64,000 nucleotides of DNA, from NCBI RefSeq assembly GCF_026151205.1, contig NC_087074.1, forward strand, positions 14,878,667 to 14,942,666, read 5' to 3'. A program made the translations under genes and the position numbers. A model generated the notes under the pieces. It saw only the letters and a program-made list of their open reading frames with translations, was not told the DNA's origin and did no database searches. Shown one piece after another: positions 57,778 through 64,000 of this stretch (position 1 is the stretch's first letter; every line of letters begins with the position of its first letter). The DNA comes from Bolinopsis microptera (lineage: Eukaryota > Ctenophora > Tentaculata > Lobata > Bolinopsidae).

Positions 57778-60700
57778 TCCGTTTCGTCTCTGACTATGGC
57801 TTCATAAGGAAAAATTGAAAGACGTTTGCCGTAAGGGGATCTTAATCCTCGATCCCCATTGTGTAAATTGGTGGTACAAATAATAGTTTGGTGACAAGTC
57901 AAGCCGGCTAGTCCGCAACTGTAAAATTATGAGTAAAGAATTTAAATTTTGTTTATCAATTTCTAGTATCTTAAGAACTAGAGTTTGTCTTAACCACTAT
58001 AAGTTGGATTGGTGCTTATCTCAAAAATTCATTCCTCAACTCGTACGAGACCGGGGTCCATTAATCAAAGTCAAATATAACATAATTGGTGTTTAAGTTT
58101 GACACGAGAGCAATTGCTTGAAGCGACAGCTAGTCACCACTGCTTTTATCATCAGCTACCCCTGATCTTAGCTTACACGCAATATAATATCCGCACAGCT
58201 CACAGCTCAATTCCTCTGATTGTATTACTATTGATTGTCAACGACAACGTTTATTACAGCAAGGGAGTCCTTACTCCGTGCCGATAACCTATTACGGCAA
58301 ATACTGAGTGATCGGGTTTTTATTCAAGACAGCAGCTTGCATGAATACGACATGAAGTAGCATCTATTCTTATACAACGGACTGTAGATTGAAAAACGTG
58401 CACAAATGGCAGAGTTCTGACAATTATTGCTTTGTGTGTAGTGTTTGTGTTACTTCCACATGGAATTTATATTACATTCGATATTGAGATACTGGAACTA
58501 CGTTTTATAATATTTTGTTGACAGCAATTTTTTGAAGCAATTGGATCAAAACAAGAAACTTGGTGAGCTCACCGTGCTAGAGTCCTTCACAAGGTGTATT
58601 CAGTAGGCAGTTTTGTGGTGATTTTACTTTGCAAGGTGGAAGCTTTCTGTTTTAGTAAATAACTTTATTCCATTTTTAGTCCCCCTCACGTAATATTCCA
58701 CTGTTGCTCTAAGTGGAATACTGCAATTGATTGGCAGATGTTTCTTATATTCTCGCGTTACATGTCACACCGTATAATATGATATCACCAGCATTAATAT
58801 GGTGTCAAAACAATGACTTCATCAGGAGATGTTGAGTGAACTGCTTTTTGTGAATAATTAATTACAAAGGGCGGGATGATCTGAGTCTCCACCTAGCTTT
58901 AAACAAAATATTCAGGTATTGTCCTCCGTCCTTCCTTCTAGGACATGCCTTTGTCACGGAAAACCGTTAATATTACACTTTACATAGTTATGCTTTACAT
59001 TGTCACAGATCGTTAGTCCCAAACATACGTAAGGGCTTCATGGCCTAGATGCACTAACTTTGCAGTTTACATTTACACCGCTGGATGGGTTTTTTCATTT
59101 GCTGACTCAAGACAGGTTTAGACGTTTAGATAGAGTTCGGTTGCGTTCATATCTCAACTAGGTGTTGAGCCTAGCTTATAGCAAATACCCCAACTATGTT
59201 AAACTATAAATAATACTCCAACTAGGCTCAGTTATATAAGCTAATACCCCAACTCATACATAAAGACGAAGCTATAATATACAGTCGTTACAGTAGTATA
59301 ACTCAACAATCTAACTGCATCTCGAATTTAATCATCCCTTGGCCCGCCGCTCATTCACATTTGTCGACTTAAATTGTTCTCTGTATTTGGTATGTTGTTG
59401 CAGGGTTCACGGTCGACCAACATCTTACAGCTAATTAGATCAATAGTCCAGACGCTGAAAATGTTTGATTCGCCGGGCGGCCGGTGGCGACCATCTGGTG
59501 ACGGTGCTGGTTACGGACTGTGGGAGCTATCAAGTTACAGGCTCGTACCGAGACTCTATCTCTCTATACACCTGCACCCGGCCCTTCTTAGTTCTTAGTA
59601 ACATGGCTTGTGCATCAATTAATATGTGGGTGCAGCTTTTGCTGGTTTCACATGGTTTGCTCAAAAAGTTTGATTAATTAACCCCGATCTGGGACGTCAT
59701 CCGTTTAATATTTATTCTTGTGGTGCATTTTATTTTCAGTGCAAGCTGGACTCTATAGTTTAATAATGAATAAAAAGTAGTTACATGGTAGAACTAGTGC
59801 TCTTTCTAGTACCGAGGAGTTTTTCTTGAGCACTTGTCAAACTTAGAGGTGTGGAGACTGGAGCTGTTAATAGAATGTACGCTCAGTGAAGGATTCTTCT
59901 CATGAAGGCTTCCCAGCAGTTTAAATTCACGTGGAGCGATCTATTTCAACGATAAACTGATATGGGTTTTAGGTGCGGTTAGGGTTCGTGATATCTATCA
60001 AAGCCACCTACAGAACGATCAGTCACGTGACAACGATCGTAGACTGATTAATCATCATTCAAATCCAACCCACGGCTTCTCTGGTGGGAGCCATCTTCCA
60101 GCAGCTTCCTCATAACACGGAGAACACTAGGAACACAAGCTCACTGGTTTACATTTCATGAGTCTCACTGTCTCAACTACACAGTTTCTCACAGGCAACC
60201 GTAGATTGTGACAAGTGTGCGGGAAGAATGTGTCATTAGCACCTGAGCACTACTTACATTTGGACCCTCTTTAACTGTTTCTGCAACTATACTGATCTGT
60301 TCTGGGCAACTAATTAATCAATTATTGTAATTAAGATTAGCCCCGAGTCAAAAGTGAGTTGGGAGTCTCCCGTGACCACTTATAAGTGGCTATAAATAAC
60401 TTTATAGCGACTACAGTTACTTCTATAAAAAGAACATCCTCGCAAGAGTTTTATAGTTAATACTTTAGTTACTTATAGTTACCTTTTAAGGAGATTTGTG
60501 GACTCTCAGACTACCTAGTTGAGTGTGTCCCACAACCTAGCACCTTGCCTAAACGTTCGGCACTCCTGGGCACCTATGTGGCAAGCTTGCTCCCTGAAAA
60601 ACAAAAAAAATAATTTCAGTTATACACTCAAATAAGCAGGCCGGTCAAGCATTTTCTTCTAAATTATTGTTCAGTCTCATTAAATAGTCTTGTGTTCAAA

Positions 60701-62096
60701 AGCTATCCGATCAAAATCGAATCAAGACAGTAAATTTCGATTTTGATCATAAAACAACACAAATTTAAACATGTTTTGTACTTAACAATTTTTAATATAA
60801 TTTGGAATTATGATAATTTAATAATTTACTCATACAAACTTACATACTTGATTAAATTATTAATTTACCCGTGTGAGCTGTCTCACGGAAAACCCCATTA
60901 ACCCCATATTGTGACTCAGAAATCACTGCATTTTCAAATTAATCCGCCCACGAGGAAATGTTTTGTAACTTTTGACAGGCTCAAATTTAAGGATGATCCA
61001 AAAATAGCTCCTTGAATTGCAATAAATGCGGCCGTTGGATCATTACCATCTATGTTGGGAACCTTTAAAATACGACCCAGGACTTATTTCTGTCAACTCA
61101 GTCTCCACTGTGTATCACTATAATGTCAGTCATGCAATTCGGAAAAAATAATGTGCGTGGTCGGATTATACAATGGAGCTGAGTTTGTGGTACCGAGTGT
61201 GTTACCATGTTGTTCTATAAGTATAATATATTGTTATAGCTTTATAGGGTTTATTATCTTACTGTATAACTTTACCGTTTACTATTAATGTATTTATTTT
61301 GCTCTGACAGTTCGCTTGGGAGCCGATATCATTGTAGTTATCGTAGTCATTGTAATCATTACAATCATAGATCGCATTTCTAAACGAAATCTGAAAAAAA
61401 TAACATTTCTCGATCACTATTCATCGTGAATTCATTTGTTCTGATAATAAAAGTATAATGTATGAAGTAAAATAATTAATATCTTTCAACAACCTAATTT
61501 TATAGGCTATATCCAATTCGTTTTTATGTCCACTTATGGTCTTTATTAGGTTTAACCATCACATTGTATGCAATTTATTTAAAAATGCTTAAACTTTTAC
61601 AGGTGTTAAGTAGGGATGGATTAAACTTTCTATTCGAAAGCATCTAAAATATTTCTGAAACTAAAAAATGCGTTTTTCGAAAGATTCCAACTGATCTACA
61701 CTGTTCTCGACTAGTCTCCTCCTTTGCAATTAACAATACATTGTTTGTGTCTTGACTAGGGAACAATTAGAGTCTATCACAAGTATAAATATGATATATA
61801 TATATATATATGTCATATATGTGTCATAAGTATATAGCTGAGTAGGACAACAATGCACCACTTAGGTTCGTGAGGCCTCCTCGCAAAAGCAGTTCAAATG
61901 GCCGCGTATCACGTTCAGACACATTCACTATAATATATACATGCGGCTTGAAATGTGCGAACTTTCCTGCGTTCCTGACATACCGTACCCTGTCATTATA
62001 AAACTTATACTTCTTCCAGCAATGATACCAGTTTGTATTTGTACTTTAACAGAGGTGACTCAGCTCTCAGTTAGCGTTTAACGTCACTAGATTTCT

Positions 62097-62187
62097 CAGC
62101 TACACCGAAATGCAGTTGACAGTTCTGTAAATAGTACCATTTTGCAGCTACACCAAAATGCAGCTGACAGTTCTGTAAACCATTTTG
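62097..62187. repeat. 48-bp imperfect tandem duplication
   Basis: Two copies starting CAGCTACACCRAAATGCAG, sharing TGACAGTTCTGTAAA. Confidence 0.8.
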
Positions 62188-62583
62188 ACACCTGAGGAGG
62201 TAATTATAATTCACCTTTTTGCCAGTTCTACCCATTATAATTAGCTTCCAGATGACTGATAATCATGTGGGCGTTTTATTAAAGTTCCCTTGAACATGAG
62301 CGATTTATTAGCTGTTTCACAGAATCTGAAAACGAGCCCAATCTTACCATTATGGCAAATCATAAGTTTCGCAATTTATGATTCCCTCGTATATGTGCAC
62401 CATCGATTGCGAAATTCATTGTTTGCAATAAATTTCCAAGGTTTATATTGTCTAATATTTATGTCTCCAGTAATTTGATGGATAAATATATTATATTACA
62501 CATGTTATGCCTTTGATAGCTAAAGACGTAAATCATGAGAGACTAATTAAGCCGGTTATTTAACGCTTCCTTGAAGTTTTCAG

Positions 62584-62748
62584 CAACTAGGTTGAAACTA
62601 CGGAAAATCGCTAATTATAATAGGGGAAATTTCCAGGAAAAACCTATTTTAGTTAAGGCTTCTCTGTGGCAATCAACAATTAGGTTAAATCTACGATAAA
62701 ATTGCTAATTGTTGAGATAATTTACCAGGAAAAACTACTCTGGTTAAC
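62584..62748. repeat. Imperfect tandem duplication of about 75 bp
   Basis: Copies at 62,584-62,656 and 62,675-62,748 share CAAYTAGGTTRAA, CGCTAATT-like and CCAGGAAAAAC blocks, and end in a GTTAA. Confidence 0.65.
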
Positions 62749-64000
62749 ATACAGCAAGAAAAATATTACCATTACCATTGTACTGCGCCACGTACAATTG
62801 CTCAGCGTCTGCAGTTTATTCAGGTGTCTTGAGCAGGAGATTATAATTACCAGAAATCTTTTATAAATTATTCGAACATTTTAAAAACATTTTCTAAACA
62901 TTTTTCTTTTCATCGACTACATCATTATGCCAATTTTGCTACAAACCTATCCAGTCTGCGACAAATATACAAACGATTTGTCTTCAAGTTGTTCAGTGAA
63001 AATTTGAACTATCCTAAAATTAAATTTAGATAAAAATATGCCGATGACGTGGTAGTTCTTATTCTAATTCCTGTAAGCAGTGGTAACACATCAGATTAAG
63101 CTAATGACGTGTCCAATAACAAGACAGCTCTAAAATTACCAATACGTATGCCACATGACACAAACATTCGTTAATCTGAAATGGCCGAATTACGTATTTT
63201 TCGAGGCAGTATATTTAATCAGTTTTGTTGAGGGTGTCTTTAGATTATTTTTACATAGTTTTGATGTGTTTCATATGGTTATTTTATGTTTTAAGTTAAA
63301 ATATTGTTTGTTTGAGCGTCAATAGTATGAGATTAGTGCTGCTGTAGTAGATCGCACAGTACTAAGTCACTCAGTCTCTGGGGCTTCTTCTACGGTGCAC
63401 TTGGTGACCAAATTGATACCAGAAACAGTGCAGAATAATTCCCCAATACCTACCGTGTGTACCTAATTGGGTCAGATTCGAGCTAGATTGCTTAGGCCAA
63501 GATATTGAGTATCCCCACCGCAAAGTTTTCTATTTCTAGTTCTAGTAATGGTAGAAATACGAACATTTTTTTAGCAATATGAAAAATTAGATTATCTGAA
63601 TCTTTCAATAGCGCAGTTTAAATGATTCAAACCTTATTTTTGACGCAATCTAGAAACCTAAGGATAAACCTAATTGCTGAATAGTCTCTATACAACCAAC
63701 AGCTTGCAGTATAAGCTTGGACTGTTGGCATTATTCCAACACGCAATTCACAGCTTTCTGCTCTGCAATTATACTACAGCCAGAGCCCAACGGTTCATTA
63801 ACATTTAACAGTTTGATTAAACTGTATTTATTAAATTGCCGGGGTCGCAGTTATTTTATTGATCTTACTGAGGCTCGAATTCGGCCGATGTGCAATATAG
63901 TTTTGAAATTGCCAGTCTCACAAACAGATTGCATGCACGATCTTTAAGTTATGTTAATTTTCAAGTGTAGGCATTATCTTAAAATCATTTAAATATCCAT

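Larger units (their letters stand above)
57778..64000. other. Gene-free region to the end of the window
   Basis: No coding sequence, RNA gene or transposon recognised on either strand; longest frames are 60-76 codons without domain character. AT-rich simple stretches such as the TA repeat at 61,793-61,812, and the two imperfect tandem duplications below. Confidence 0.55.

Noticed and set aside
59374-59677. Overlapping 70-74 codon plus-strand frames in a GC-richer patch
   Set aside because: Two overlapping frames of similar length, no domain, no clear splice sites.

Overview
The window is nuclear DNA of an animal, probably a marine invertebrate; the clade cannot be fixed from sequence alone. 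It is AT-rich, its genes are split by many mostly short GT-AG introns, and it carries non-LTR retrotransposons, MITEs and minisatellites. No rRNA, tRNA, CRISPR or bacterial gene organisation was seen.

Layout. Positions 1-8.69 kb hold no recognisable gene, only a 261-bp GA microsatellite, a hAT-like MITE, a poly-G/poly-C pair and a 26-bp perfect hairpin. From 8,726 to 29,662 (+) lies one large gene that I reconstructed from 36 exon positions: an IP3-receptor family calcium-release channel of about 2,473 residues. It has the N-terminal beta-trefoil/MIR region, RIH and RIH-associated regions, S1-S6, and the C-terminal Cys2-His2 linker domain. It differs from textbook IP3 receptors in two ways. 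The near-invariant GGGxGD selectivity filter reads GGGHNY or AGGHNY, and the exon encoding S5 plus the pore loop exists in two tandem, equal-length, same-phase copies (33a and 33b) that only give an open frame if exactly one is used. Its introns carry an antisense RLE-type retrotransposon fragment, a TA-flanked MITE, and a truncated LINE flanked by an exceptional 218-bp identical duplication that rebuilt the next splice acceptor.

A two-exon class A GPCR (30.4-31.7 kb, minus) converges on the channel gene. A three-exon CYP46-like cytochrome P450 lies at 37.6-39.6 kb (minus). Between and beyond them are two 29-bp minisatellites (33.4 kb; 40.97 kb, the latter resembling the 5' half of a tRNA), a second TA-flanked MITE (40.1 kb), and a 6-kb satellite domain (42.4-48.3 kb). 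That domain is built from a 15-bp unit and interrupted by a nearly intact APE-type LINE whose ORF is open straight through from the satellite.

From 52.9 to 53.45 kb is a 39-42 bp minisatellite with a palindromic double E-box. From 53.8 to 57.8 kb is a foldback element with inverted arms of about 1.25 kb. The final 6 kb holds only small repeats. The channel, GPCR and P450 could all belong to signalling or lipid physiology, but nothing in the sequence ties them into one pathway.
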